A stretch of DNA of 18,082 bases. Origin: Nanoarchaeales archaeon (lineage in GTDB: Archaea > Nanobdellota > Nanobdellia > Woesearchaeales > UBA583). Where the stretch lies: contig JABSQY010000030.1 of the NCBI GenBank assembly GCA_013215525.1, positions 1 to 18,082 of the forward strand, given 5' to 3'. The notes under the pieces are model-generated. The model saw only the letters and a program-made list of their open reading frames with translations, did no database searches and was not told the origin of the DNA. How positions within the stretch are numbered: the first letter of the stretch is position 1; each line of letters begins with the position of its first letter. Position numbers and translations under genes: made by a program. This document shows, in pieces, positions 10,001-17,603 of this stretch.

Positions 10001-13000
10001 TGGTATTAATTATACTGGAGGATTAGTTGGAGTAAATGAAGTAAATGGGATTATTTTTAATTCTAGTTCTAATGCTACTATTTTTGGAGGTGACTATTCA
10101 GGTGGATTAGCTGGGTTAAATAATGGATTAATTAATTTATCTGATTCATATTCTGAATTGTCAGGAAGTAATTATATTGGTGGAGTTGTTGGACATAATA
10201 TTAATTCTGGAAATATAATTAATTCTTTTAATAAAAAAACTAATTTAGATATTAATTCTGGAAAATATATTGGAGGAGTTGTAGGAGTATTAGAGAACTC
10301 AAATTTAGATAATTTAATTTTTAGTTTAAATATTACTGGGCCTCAATATGTCGGAGGGATAGTTGGATTAAATATTAATTCTAATTTGACAAATTCTTAT
10401 TTTGAAGGTTATGTTTATTCTGATAATGGAGCTGGAGGATTAGTTGGATTTAATAGGGGAAATATTTTTAATTCTAGTTCTGATGGGATGGTTGATGGAG
10501 ATAGTGTTGTTGGAGGAGTTGTTGGAATTAATAGTAACAATGGAATTATTAATTCTACAAATTCAACATCACAATTAAATGGAAATTCAATTATAGGAGG
10601 AGTTGTAGGAATTAATTATGGATCTGGAAGTATTATTAATTCTTTTAATAATGAAATTATAAATATTTCTAATGGAAATTATATTGGAGGAGTTATTGGT
10701 TTATTAAATAATTCTAATATTGAAGGTTTAAGTTCTACACAAAATGTTTTTGGAAGTAGTTATGTCGGAGGAATCATAGGAGAAGTTCTTAATTCTAATT
10801 TAAATTTAAGTTATAATTACAATAATGTTACTGGAGAAAAATTTGTTGGAGGATTAGTTGGAGTGAATAATGGATTTATTGTATCTGTTCAAAACTATGG
10901 ACTTGTTAAAGGTGATAACAGTGTAGGAGGAATTGTTGGAGTTAATAATAATAATATTACTAGTGTTATTAATAATCAAAACGTTGTCGGTGTGTTTAAT
11001 GTCGGAGGAGTTGTTGGAGTTAATTATGGAAATATTAATAATACTATTAATTACGGTAATTTAAGTTCAGAATCAGTAGTTGTCTATAATTATGGTGGAG
11101 TTGTTGGAAATAATTATGGGACTGGAAATGTTTATAATGTTACTAATTTTGGTAATTTGAATTTAACTATGAAAGGAACTAGTGATAATTTTTATTATGA
11201 ATTACAAGGAGTAGGAGGAGTTATTGGATTAAGTAATGGTAATGTTACATCTGTGTATAATTATGGTAATTTAAACATAATAGATGGATTAAAAGTTGGA
11301 GGAGTTATAGGAGTTAGTTATAACACTGAAGTTTTTTCAATTTTTAATTATGGAAATATTACTGGAAGTGGAAAAATATTTGGAGGATTAGTTGGAGTTA
11401 ATTTATATAATGTAACTTCTAACTCAGAAAATTATGGAATATTAAATATTACAGGAGATTATGTTGGAGGAGTTGCTGGTTCTAGTATTGGATATTCTAC
11501 TATTTCAAATGTTTCCAATTATGGACTTGTTATTGCTTCTGGTAGTAAAGTTGGTGGATTGGTTGGTGAGAATAGAGATAATTCATTAATTATATTTTCT
11601 AAAAATATTGGAAATGTTTCAGGTGGTTTAGATATTGGTGGAATTTCAGGAAGTAATAAAATGAATTCAATTATTTTTTATTCTTATAATGATGGCTTTA
11701 TTAATGGAGAATTTAATGAAGTTGGAGGAGTTGTTGGAAATAATGATAATTCATTAGTTAGTAATACTTATAATACTGGAGCTGTGACTGGATTAAATTT
11801 TGTAGGAGGAATTACAGGATTTAGTTTTGAGTCAAATATTGCTAATTCATATTCCAGTGGTGAAATTAATGGAGAAAGTTTTGTTGGTGGTTTATTAGGA
11901 TTTGGAAATAATAGTAAGATACTAAATTCATTTACAACATCATTTGTTAATGGAACTTATATATTTAATTCAATAGTTGGAAATTTCACTGGAAATAGTT
12001 ATATTAGTCAAGGATTTTATTTACAAAATAGTTCTAACCCATCAAATTCTACTTCAAAAATATTTGGCGAAAAAGTTATTTCAGATATCTCAAAGTTTTA
12101 TAATATCTCAAATAAACCTATGAATAACTGGGATGTTGGGATATGGGAATATCATAGTACTAAGTTACCTGATTTTAATGAAAGTGCAGATGAAGATAAT
12201 TTAGGTGAAAATGTGACATATGTTGATTCTGATGGTGATGGGACTATGGATTCAGGAGATAATTTATTAGGTAATGTTTTAGATATTGATAAAGGTGAGA
12301 ATGGTGAAGAAATAGTTTTTAAAATTCAAGGGTCTACAGATGTTACAGGAAGACAAATTGTATTTAAAGAATTAAATTTTGAAGATTCAAATGGAAATAA
12401 AGTTTTAGATGTAACTAAAAACTTTTCAGTTAATAAACTACATATGGAAAATGTAAGAATTAGTAAAGTTTCTAATTCAACTCAAAATAGTTTAATTTTA
12501 AGTGGATTTGATTTACAATTAAATGAAGTTAAAACATTATATTTTAATTTTAATGAAAGTTATGAATATTTTTATGATGAGTTATGTATTGTTGATAAAG
12601 AGATAGGAACAATTGAAGAAGTTGGTCTTTGTGGAGATGAGAGTTATGAGTTTTTAATTGAAAATCTAAGTTCTAAAATGATATATGAAAATAGTACATA
12701 TAATATTTCTTATTTAAATATTAGTTGGCAAAATTTTACTAGTAAGATTTTAAGTATTAAAGGATTAAATAACTCTGCGATTGTACAGTATTTTACTGGA
12801 TATGTATATGTTGCCCCAACAACACCAGTTCAACCAAAAGATAACATCGGTAGTTCAAGTAGAGGAGGAGGAGGAGGAATAAGTACGAGATGGAGTAGTT
12901 GTATCTCTCCTAAAATTAAAGTTGTTGGCGAGTGTGTGTATCCTGGTGAAGAATTGATGTATGATTACGATATTAATAATAAGTATATGGAAACATCCAC

Positions 13001-13673
13001 TACTAAAGAACCTTTTGAGTTAAATCTTAAAGCAGAAGATTCACAAAATTATGAAGATACTACGATTACTGAAACTTTAAATAAAAATAATGAATTTGTA
13101 TGTGAAGATATGTTTAATAGTAATTTAATGGTAATTTTAACATTTATTAGTTTATTAATTGGAAGTCAAATTTATCTCCTCAGTAGAGTTAGAATTATGA
13201 ATGAAAAAATGATTTTGACATCAATAACATTATTAATATCCACAATATTAATTGTATCAATTAAATTATATGATTGTAATTGTACATTCTGGAATTGTTA
13301 TTGGTGGATAATTTGTGTAATAATTGGCCTGATAGTTTATTGGAAATTTGATGGAAAAAGTATAAGGAGAAGAAATAAAAAACATTTGATAAGTAGTAAA
13401 TCAAATATACAAGAAAGAAAAACTATACCAGATATTAAAAGAACAATAAATAAAGTTAAAGAACATAATATTAATCAGCATAATAATAAAAATACTAAAC
13501 ATGTATTTGATAAAAAATATTGGGCAGAAAAAAGAAAGAATCAATCCCATTTTAATAATGAGAAGGATGAGTTTGGTTTTGATGAAAGTTCCCATGATGA
13601 ATATGAAAATATGAAATCAATGAATGGAATTGATACTAAACATAATATTATTAATGAGAAAAAGAGGAACTAA
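4002..13673 (+). CDS. Giant GLUG-repeat surface protein, three cassettes, three membrane helices (3223 aa)
   Basis: This giant exported protein probably forms a long surface stalk or adhesin; the partner is unknown. After a signal peptide (about 1-20) come three cassettes of head, GLUG array and tail. Cassette 1 spans 22-1137 with about 33 repeats, cassette 2 1138-1512 with about 7, and cassette 3 1513-2738 with about 37. Each head has a PYxIT motif and a cysteine pair 22 residues apart; each tail ends in [KR][LF]PDF. A DxDxDG loop (Asp2742-2750) starts a module shared with the upstream 914-residue paralogue, followed by a Gly-rich linker and Cys2967/Cys2978. Three membrane helices (about 3042-3060, 3070-3089, 3101-3116) precede a charged tail (3117-3223). 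Positive residues after helices 1 and 3 place the tail in the cytoplasm; the short loop between helices 2 and 3 holds three Cys. The frame is unbroken over 9.7 kb. It is translationally coupled to the upstream gene. Confidence 0.88.
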   Translation: MNKIIINFFIFIFLINTVYSFAVGNGSQNTPYQITSCADLSEINNALDSHYILMGNVNCSMTQSLNDGKGFEPIGNFSDSSSYVTAFRGDLNGNGFMIENIYINRSEQNYVGLFAQTYNSKIYNLSFSGTVYGNGYTGGLIGMSRDSEYYNLINHINVISSGIFYTGGIFGYTRTDYLYNITNYGNITGDRSVGGISGGITSNSEIINSVNYGSVFGDRNIGGIGGYSYSTEFVNTTNFGLINSTYEHIGGIIGYGSGVEIINSTNEGNIIGDRKVGGIAGVLSNTNVYDSYNYGNILGNYYVGGVVGSSEKGKLSNLTSYGDVDGLYSVGGVVGYGGRDTIINNSISNSKLNGTNRVGGVVGYLFSAKITNSYSAVPVYVPNGKYVGGLIGGVRNMVLSNITYYSDVTGNEKVGGLVGYASFTSFNNVTVNGNVSGYRTVGGVGGEIKGYGSCEISNIISNVELNVTYGGGIFGRLSECDMYNSTYTKNINLPLSRGVGGIVNSIYKSKIHDLTYDYNINGGGLVGGIVAYSSVSEIYNVVYNGNITGRSTIGGIVASAYSTEIYNSVSNSNLYGTEKIGGIYGMSFTGKFYNLTVNKNINLPNANYVGGIGGFNYRYSSQNNQISNISLNINITGNNYVGAFGGKSTKLTLLNSNYTGVIVGNNYVGGVSGYSSMDNFSNLFIDANIITASNYVGGIAGYSSAGNYSNIELIKKINLSNANFVGGLMGQNTLTSFRNISFIHKTIGNNYVGGIMGYGWGGIQNFNFTGDVTGNYHVGGISGSNIMGEFKNVIINGNVTGNRYVGGISGSASYTNFSNLETNVNLVGTRYVGGIVGEIGGRYYETFVRGDIFNVSVNNDINLPTADYVGGVIGMSIAVVRNLIIDINVIGRDKVGGVVGYNMWKVYNVSVNSNVTGNINVGGIVGTNTNTGIVEKIIHSMGVFGGSVIGGIVGENHGIIKNIFSNAKVNGSDKVGGIVGINQNTGNLLRSFYIGNISLQADSLGGLVGKNIGNIDESYYNGYLNGSSNVGGLVGENTGSGTISNSFTVSDVDGSTNINPIVGLDSSGTYDNTYFQNVSFNPNSGEVGESINNQIWYFYNHSNSPLSLWDSSIWTFHTDRFPDFGDNIQNYYIQEILYSGDGSGTYLDPYKITNCQKLNESRVQLDKYYILMNNIDCLDTSGWNGGDGFKPIGNLNQPFTGSLNGNGFMIYNLFINRDSENNIGLYGVTLNSNIYNLTLSAEITGNDNVGRVVGNNFGNISNVVTSGTVTGGSFVGGIVGNNSGNILNVLTHGTVDGGSFVGGVVGVNSNLIIINSSSNSTITGESFVGGIVGDNSVFGKVLQSYYYGEIFGNEVVGGIVGNNSGNISDLFYIGYLYGNNTLGGIVGINSGNISNTYYNGYIYGNDTVGGLIGHNLGLINNSFSVSVVNGTNNVDLLIGNGTDGTNNNLFFQNSTHNFDNSIYGNVTQNNMEYFYNKNNLPLSNWNTNVWNFNLNKLPDFNFSVTNIIIQDGFSGEGNGIYADPYQITLCEHIQDVKYELDAYYKLMNNIDCSDTINWNGNQGFESLGTNNNKFSGNFNGNNLKIFSLVINVPSKDNVGLFSFTNNSQIYDLRVNGTITGNNSVAGIVSINYGNITNSNFEGNVYGNNYVGGIVGNNSGVIKDSYLTGIVNGTDNVGGVGGVNLIDAEIITSYSEGTVSGDESVGGLIGLNFGTINSIESSGVVSGNKYIGGIVGNNSGELNELIGSADVSGNIGVGGIVGVSMNSILNGNTEDSSNIYGNESVGGVVGINYGTVTNVSSDSSLSGLKYVGGSVGSNYGTVSNTLLSSQIVVSGNYSVGGVIGYNVYGGELINQKFDGDVSGNYSIGGLVGLNTGLISLSYASGSVTGISEIGGVVGTNFETGLINYSNSSATLVGDESIGGIVGLNLDDGDIIFSKIVSSLTVTDGVNVGGIVGVNDNSTLVGLTNDKSVSGHSAVGGLVGKNVNYGEVVQAYSNSEVYGINYTGGLVGVNEVNGIIFNSSSNATIFGGDYSGGLAGLNNGLINLSDSYSELSGSNYIGGVVGHNINSGNIINSFNKKTNLDINSGKYIGGVVGVLENSNLDNLIFSLNITGPQYVGGIVGLNINSNLTNSYFEGYVYSDNGAGGLVGFNRGNIFNSSSDGMVDGDSVVGGVVGINSNNGIINSTNSTSQLNGNSIIGGVVGINYGSGSIINSFNNEIINISNGNYIGGVIGLLNNSNIEGLSSTQNVFGSSYVGGIIGEVLNSNLNLSYNYNNVTGEKFVGGLVGVNNGFIVSVQNYGLVKGDNSVGGIVGVNNNNITSVINNQNVVGVFNVGGVVGVNYGNINNTINYGNLSSESVVVYNYGGVVGNNYGTGNVYNVTNFGNLNLTMKGTSDNFYYELQGVGGVIGLSNGNVTSVYNYGNLNIIDGLKVGGVIGVSYNTEVFSIFNYGNITGSGKIFGGLVGVNLYNVTSNSENYGILNITGDYVGGVAGSSIGYSTISNVSNYGLVIASGSKVGGLVGENRDNSLIIFSKNIGNVSGGLDIGGISGSNKMNSIIFYSYNDGFINGEFNEVGGVVGNNDNSLVSNTYNTGAVTGLNFVGGITGFSFESNIANSYSSGEINGESFVGGLLGFGNNSKILNSFTTSFVNGTYIFNSIVGNFTGNSYISQGFYLQNSSNPSNSTSKIFGEKVISDISKFYNISNKPMNNWDVGIWEYHSTKLPDFNESADEDNLGENVTYVDSDGDGTMDSGDNLLGNVLDIDKGENGEEIVFKIQGSTDVTGRQIVFKELNFEDSNGNKVLDVTKNFSVNKLHMENVRISKVSNSTQNSLILSGFDLQLNEVKTLYFNFNESYEYFYDELCIVDKEIGTIEEVGLCGDESYEFLIENLSSKMIYENSTYNISYLNISWQNFTSKILSIKGLNNSAIVQYFTGYVYVAPTTPVQPKDNIGSSSRGGGGGISTRWSSCISPKIKVVGECVYPGEELMYDYDINNKYMETSTTKEPFELNLKAEDSQNYEDTTITETLNKNNEFVCEDMFNSNLMVILTFISLLIGSQIYLLSRVRIMNEKMILTSITLLISTILIVSIKLYDCNCTFWNCYWWIICVIIGLIVYWKFDGKSIRRRNKKHLISSKSNIQERKTIPDIKRTINKVKEHNINQHNNKNTKHVFDKKYWAEKRKNQSHFNNEKDEFGFDESSHDEYENMKSMNGIDTKHNIINEKKRN
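4400..7130 (+). repeat. GLUG array of cassette 1 (about 33 units)
   Basis: About 33 units with core VGG[IVL]xG, running from GYTGGLIG to SNVGGLVGEN. This array is more diverged than the third; several units lose the last Gly (GGIVNS, GGIVAY). A sub-motif INLxxAxxVGG occurs four times (near 5472, 5802, 6150 and 6582), suggesting a larger period of four to five units. Confidence 0.8.
7134..7411 (+). other. Cassette 1 tail domain within the giant gene
   Basis: Residues 1045-1137 begin NSFTVSDVDG and continue through a Trp-rich part (SLWDSSIWTF) to RFPDF. Tail 2 (8262-8537), tail 3 (11925-12200) and residues 501-592 of the 914-residue protein have the same order: NSF[ST], then W..[NSG].[IV]W, then [KR][LF]PDF. 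This marks the end of each cassette. Confidence 0.75.
7413..7690 (+). other. Cassette 2 head domain within the giant gene
   Basis: From residue 1138, the order is SGDGSGTY, PYKIT-NC, ILMNNIDC, GFKPIG, NGNGFMI and LFIN. It aligns along its length with the protein's own N-terminal head (residues 22-120), the third head (8538-8820) and the head of the 914-residue protein. The paired Cys are 22 residues apart in all four. Confidence 0.78.
7730..8260 (+). repeat. GLUG array of cassette 2 (about 7 units), recently duplicated
   Basis: Seven units, most carrying the form VGGIVGNNSGN. Units starting at 7800 and 7878 are 78 bases (26 codons) apart. They share GGAACTGTT, then three differing bases at most, then GGTGGAAGCTTTGTTGGTGG. 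A third, near 7971, repeats AGCTTTGTTGG about 81 bases on. This is the most DNA-similar neighbouring set I found and looks like recent unit gain. Confidence 0.75.
8538..8820 (+). other. Cassette 3 head domain within the giant gene
   Basis: From residue 1513 the order is SGEGNGIY, PYQIT-LC, KLMNNIDC, GFESLG and FNGNNLKI. The pair of Cys is again 22 residues apart. It follows directly on the tail of cassette 2 with no linker beyond a few residues (IIIQDG). Confidence 0.75.
8850..11924 (+). repeat. GLUG array of cassette 3 (about 37 units)
   Basis: This is the longest array. Most units keep VGG[IV]VG[VILN]N and a following [YN]G..N or NSSS-like turn. Many contain Asn-Xaa-Ser/Thr sites. The coding strand is very poor in C and rich in GGA codons, which makes the array look almost two-letter at DNA level. 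Confidence 0.8.
12225..12810 (+). other. Shared C-terminal module with calcium-loop-like motif
   Basis: Residues 2742 to about 2936 match residues 594 to about 785 of the 914-residue protein. The shared order is DSDxDGTxD, ITG or VTG, LNFED, GNKVLD, KNFSVNKL, ISKxSN, LxGFDLQ, LCIVD, G[VL]CGD, ISW, I.GLNNS and TGYV. The LCIVD and G[VL]CGD cysteines are 15 residues apart in both. The first motif fits a thrombospondin type 3 or EF-hand-like calcium loop. I do not recognise the rest. Confidence 0.7.
12864..12878 (+). repeat. (GGA)5 trinucleotide tract
   Basis: Five GGA codons in frame encode five glycines of the flexible linker just before Cys2967. A pure triplet run can slip by whole codons without breaking the frame. 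In the 914-residue paralogue the same linker is a mixed Ser/Gly run. Confidence 0.75.
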
Positions 13674-13741
13674 ATAATAAAATTATTAAAAAATAAGTGT
13701 TTGTAGAATTAATAAATATATTTTGAAAAATTAAATATAAA
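13674..13741. terminator. Convergent intergenic gap with oligo-T termination candidates
   Basis: These 68 bases lie between the 3' ends of the giant GLUG gene (+) and atpD (-). Archaeal RNA polymerase can terminate at T runs. The minus strand has T6 (13693-13688) and T5 (13730-13726); the plus strand has T4 at 13721-13724 and T6 at 13748-13753, inside the end of atpD. No GC-rich hairpin is present. Confidence 0.4.
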
Positions 13742-14371
13742 TTAATCTTTTTTGTTTAATTTAGCTTTAATCTTCTTTAATCTAATAATGTTATCTCTAT
13801 CTTGTTCTTCAAGAGATAATTTAACAAATTTTTCTGAAGCAATTAATGATGGAATAATGTTAAATTCTAAACCATTAACTCTTCTTTTTGTTTTCTCGAT
13901 TTCATCTAATAATCTAATCATTGCTGTTTCAATCTCTGCTACAATAATAATTTGATGTACTAAATTTTCGTAATGTTTAATTGTTTCATCCATTGTTTGA
14001 GATGAGTACACAGTTCTTTGTCTTTCAATTAAATCTCTTTTTTTAAATTCAGATTTAATTTGTGGAACTGATAAACCCATAATATTTTTGGATTGAAAAT
14101 CAATTAAATTTCTTCCTTTTGTTGTTTTTGAGTATAATTTAAGTTCTAAATCATAAGATAAAATCCTTGTTTTTTTTAAGGAATCTTCTGCACTAATATA
14201 CGTTAAAATCATATCTTTACGTAAATCTTTTGCATTTTCAAGTAACTTAAAAAAATCCATTACAAGACCATCTCTTTTCTTTTTTAGTAAAGAGTGACCA
14301 TTTGAGGCAGTTTTAACCCTAGCTTTTAACTTAAGTAATTCTGAACGATTTGGACTAATTGTTTTTGACAT
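13742..14371 (-). CDS. atpD: A-type ATP synthase subunit D (209 aa)
   Basis: Subunit D forms the central rotor shaft of the A1 sector. It passes through the A3B3 ring and couples proton or sodium flow in the membrane to ATP synthesis. Length (209) is normal for the family. The N-terminus (SPNRSELLKLKARV) and the long, charged helices near both ends, with a central region at about 70-130, fit the antiparallel coiled-coil shaft. The C-terminal helix has the family-like RRVNGLEFNIIPSL. Placement directly after subunits A and B supports the call. The ATG at 14371 is 7 bases after the atpB stop. I see no strong Shine-Dalgarno site, only a distant AAAGAG, so translation may depend on coupling to atpB. 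The gene converges on the giant GLUG gene. Confidence 0.9.
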   Translation of the reverse strand: MSKTISPNRSELLKLKARVKTASNGHSLLKKKRDGLVMDFFKLLENAKDLRKDMILTYISAEDSLKKTRILSYDLELKLYSKTTKGRNLIDFQSKNIMGLSVPQIKSEFKKRDLIERQRTVYSSQTMDETIKHYENLVHQIIIVAEIETAMIRLLDEIEKTKRRVNGLEFNIIPSLIASEKFVKLSLEEQDRDNIIRLKKIKAKLNKKD

Positions 14372-14378
14372 TGTTTAA

Positions 14379-15761
14379 TTATTTCTTACTCTTTGATTCA
14401 ACGTAATAAATATCTTTTAATTTATTATCGATTTTAACTAATTCTTCCCTTGGAATTGTACTTAATAATTCCCAAGCTAAATCAATAGTATCTTGAAAAC
14501 TTCTGTTTTCATCTAATCCTTGTTGTAAGAATCTATCTTCGAAAATCTTTGCAAAGTTTAACTTTCTTTTATCTCTATCTGAAAGTGCTTCTTCACCAAC
14601 AATTGCAACTAAACCACGTAAATCTTTTCCTTCAGCATATAATGCGAATACTTGATCTGCAACCTTTTTGTGATCTTCTCTTGTTTTACCTTTACCAGTT
14701 CCAAGTCCCATAAGTCTTGATAATGATGGTAGTACATCAATTGAAGGGTAGATGTTCTTTCTGTGTAATTCTCTTCCTAATTGAACTTGACCTTCAGTAA
14801 TATATCCAGTTAAGTCAGGAATTGGATGAGTTTTATCATCACCAGGCATTGTTAAAATTGGAATTTGTGTTACACTTCCAGGCTTTCCTTTAATCATTCC
14901 AGCTCTTTCATATAATTCTGCTAAATCAGTATACATGTATCCAGGATATCCACGACGTCCAGGGATTTCTTCTCTTGCTGCACCGATTTCTCTTAATGAT
15001 TCACAATAGTTTGTCATGTCAGTCATAATTACTAAAACATGTTTACCTTTTTCAAAAGCAAAGTATTCTGCTGCTGTTAAAGCCATTCTTGGAGTAACTA
15101 ATCTTTCAACTGAAGGATCGTCTGCTTTGTTAATAAATAAAACTGCGTTTTTAATTGCTCCTGATTCTTCAAAACTTCTTTGAAATTTTAAAGCGTCTTC
15201 GTTTGTAATTCCCATTGCTGCAAAAATTACAAGGAATTCTGAATCATCACCAACTACTTTTGCTTGTCTTGCGATTTGTAATGCTAAATCATTGTGAGAT
15301 AAACCTGAACCTGAAAAAATAGGTAATTTTTGTCCTCTTACAAGTGTTGTCATTAAATCAATTGATGAAATTCCAGTTTGAATAAAGTTGTTAGGTAATC
15401 CTCTTGAGAAAGGATTAATTGCTGCTCCACCAATTTCAGTTTTTGCACCAACTAATGCTGGTCCATTATCTAATGGTTTTCCAATTCCAGTTAAAATTCT
15501 ACCTTGAATTGAATCATCTAATTTTAAAGTTAAAGGTTCATCTAAAAATTTAACAGTTACATCTTTATCAATTCCAGATGTTCCTTCAAATAATTGAACT
15601 ACAACATTATCTTCAGCTGTTTCTAAAACTTGACCGAATTTTTGTTCTCCGTTAATTTTTAATTCAACTAACTCACCATATCCTACTGGATGTGTTTTTT
15701 TTACAAAAACTAATGGTCCAGCTACTCTACTAATTGTTTTATATTCTATTTTAACTGCCAT
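14379..15761 (-). CDS. atpB: A-type ATP synthase subunit B (460 aa)
   Basis: Subunit B alternates with A in the A3B3 hexamer and is the non-catalytic nucleotide-binding partner that completes the A-site interface. The length of 460 is normal. The order is a beta-barrel N-terminal domain (about 1-75), a nucleotide-binding domain with the degenerate P-loop SGSGLSHND at 150-158 in place of a Walker A Lys-Thr, a Walker B-like VLVIMTD (242-248), the segment RRGYPGYMYTDL at 269-280 ending in ELYERAG, and a helical C-terminal domain. The missing P-loop lysine is normal for B and separates it from A. Its ATG is 1 base after the atpA stop, with AGAGGT 9 bases upstream, so it is translated as part of the A-B-D operon. 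Confidence 0.96.
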   Translation of the reverse strand: MAVKIEYKTISRVAGPLVFVKKTHPVGYGELVELKINGEQKFGQVLETAEDNVVVQLFEGTSGIDKDVTVKFLDEPLTLKLDDSIQGRILTGIGKPLDNGPALVGAKTEIGGAAINPFSRGLPNNFIQTGISSIDLMTTLVRGQKLPIFSGSGLSHNDLALQIARQAKVVGDDSEFLVIFAAMGITNEDALKFQRSFEESGAIKNAVLFINKADDPSVERLVTPRMALTAAEYFAFEKGKHVLVIMTDMTNYCESLREIGAAREEIPGRRGYPGYMYTDLAELYERAGMIKGKPGSVTQIPILTMPGDDKTHPIPDLTGYITEGQVQLGRELHRKNIYPSIDVLPSLSRLMGLGTGKGKTREDHKKVADQVFALYAEGKDLRGLVAIVGEEALSDRDKRKLNFAKIFEDRFLQQGLDENRSFQDTIDLAWELLSTIPREELVKIDNKLKDIYYVESKSKK

Positions 15762-15762
15762 T

Positions 15763-17508
<1,746 letters not shown>

Positions 17509-17536
17509 TCTTATAAATTAGAGAAAAAAATGAGCA

Positions 17537-17550
17537 TTTATAAAGGTTTA
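17537..17550 (-). promoter_or_regulatory. TATA box and BRE-like element of the atpABD operon
   Basis: On the minus strand TAAACC (BRE-like, 17550-17545) is followed by TTTATAAA (17544-17537). The box centre is about 32 bases before the atpA ATG, so a start 26 bases downstream leaves a leader of about 6 bases. A T-rich stretch and no ribosome site fill the gap. This is the clearest archaeal promoter in the window. Confidence 0.6.
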
Positions 17551-17603
17551 CTTTTTGGATAGATTTAAGGCAATTAGAAGTATATTTTAACAATATTAAT
17601 TTG

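Noticed and set aside
4400..11924. Regularly spaced GTTGGAGGAATTGTTGG repeats that resemble a CRISPR-like array
   Set aside because: The spacing is in multiples of three, the frame stays open for thousands of codons, and the repeats encode the GLUG core. It is a protein repeat, and no cas genes are nearby.
13401..13595. Minus-strand open frame of 64 codons opposite the giant gene's tail, hydrophobic in part
   Set aside because: It is a shadow of the Lys/Asn-rich cytoplasmic tail; AAA/AAT codons read backwards give Phe and Ile, which mimic a membrane protein.
13752..13955. Plus-strand open frame of 67 codons within atpD
   Set aside because: It is antisense to a well-conserved ATP synthase gene and its hydrophobic look arises from reversed codons.
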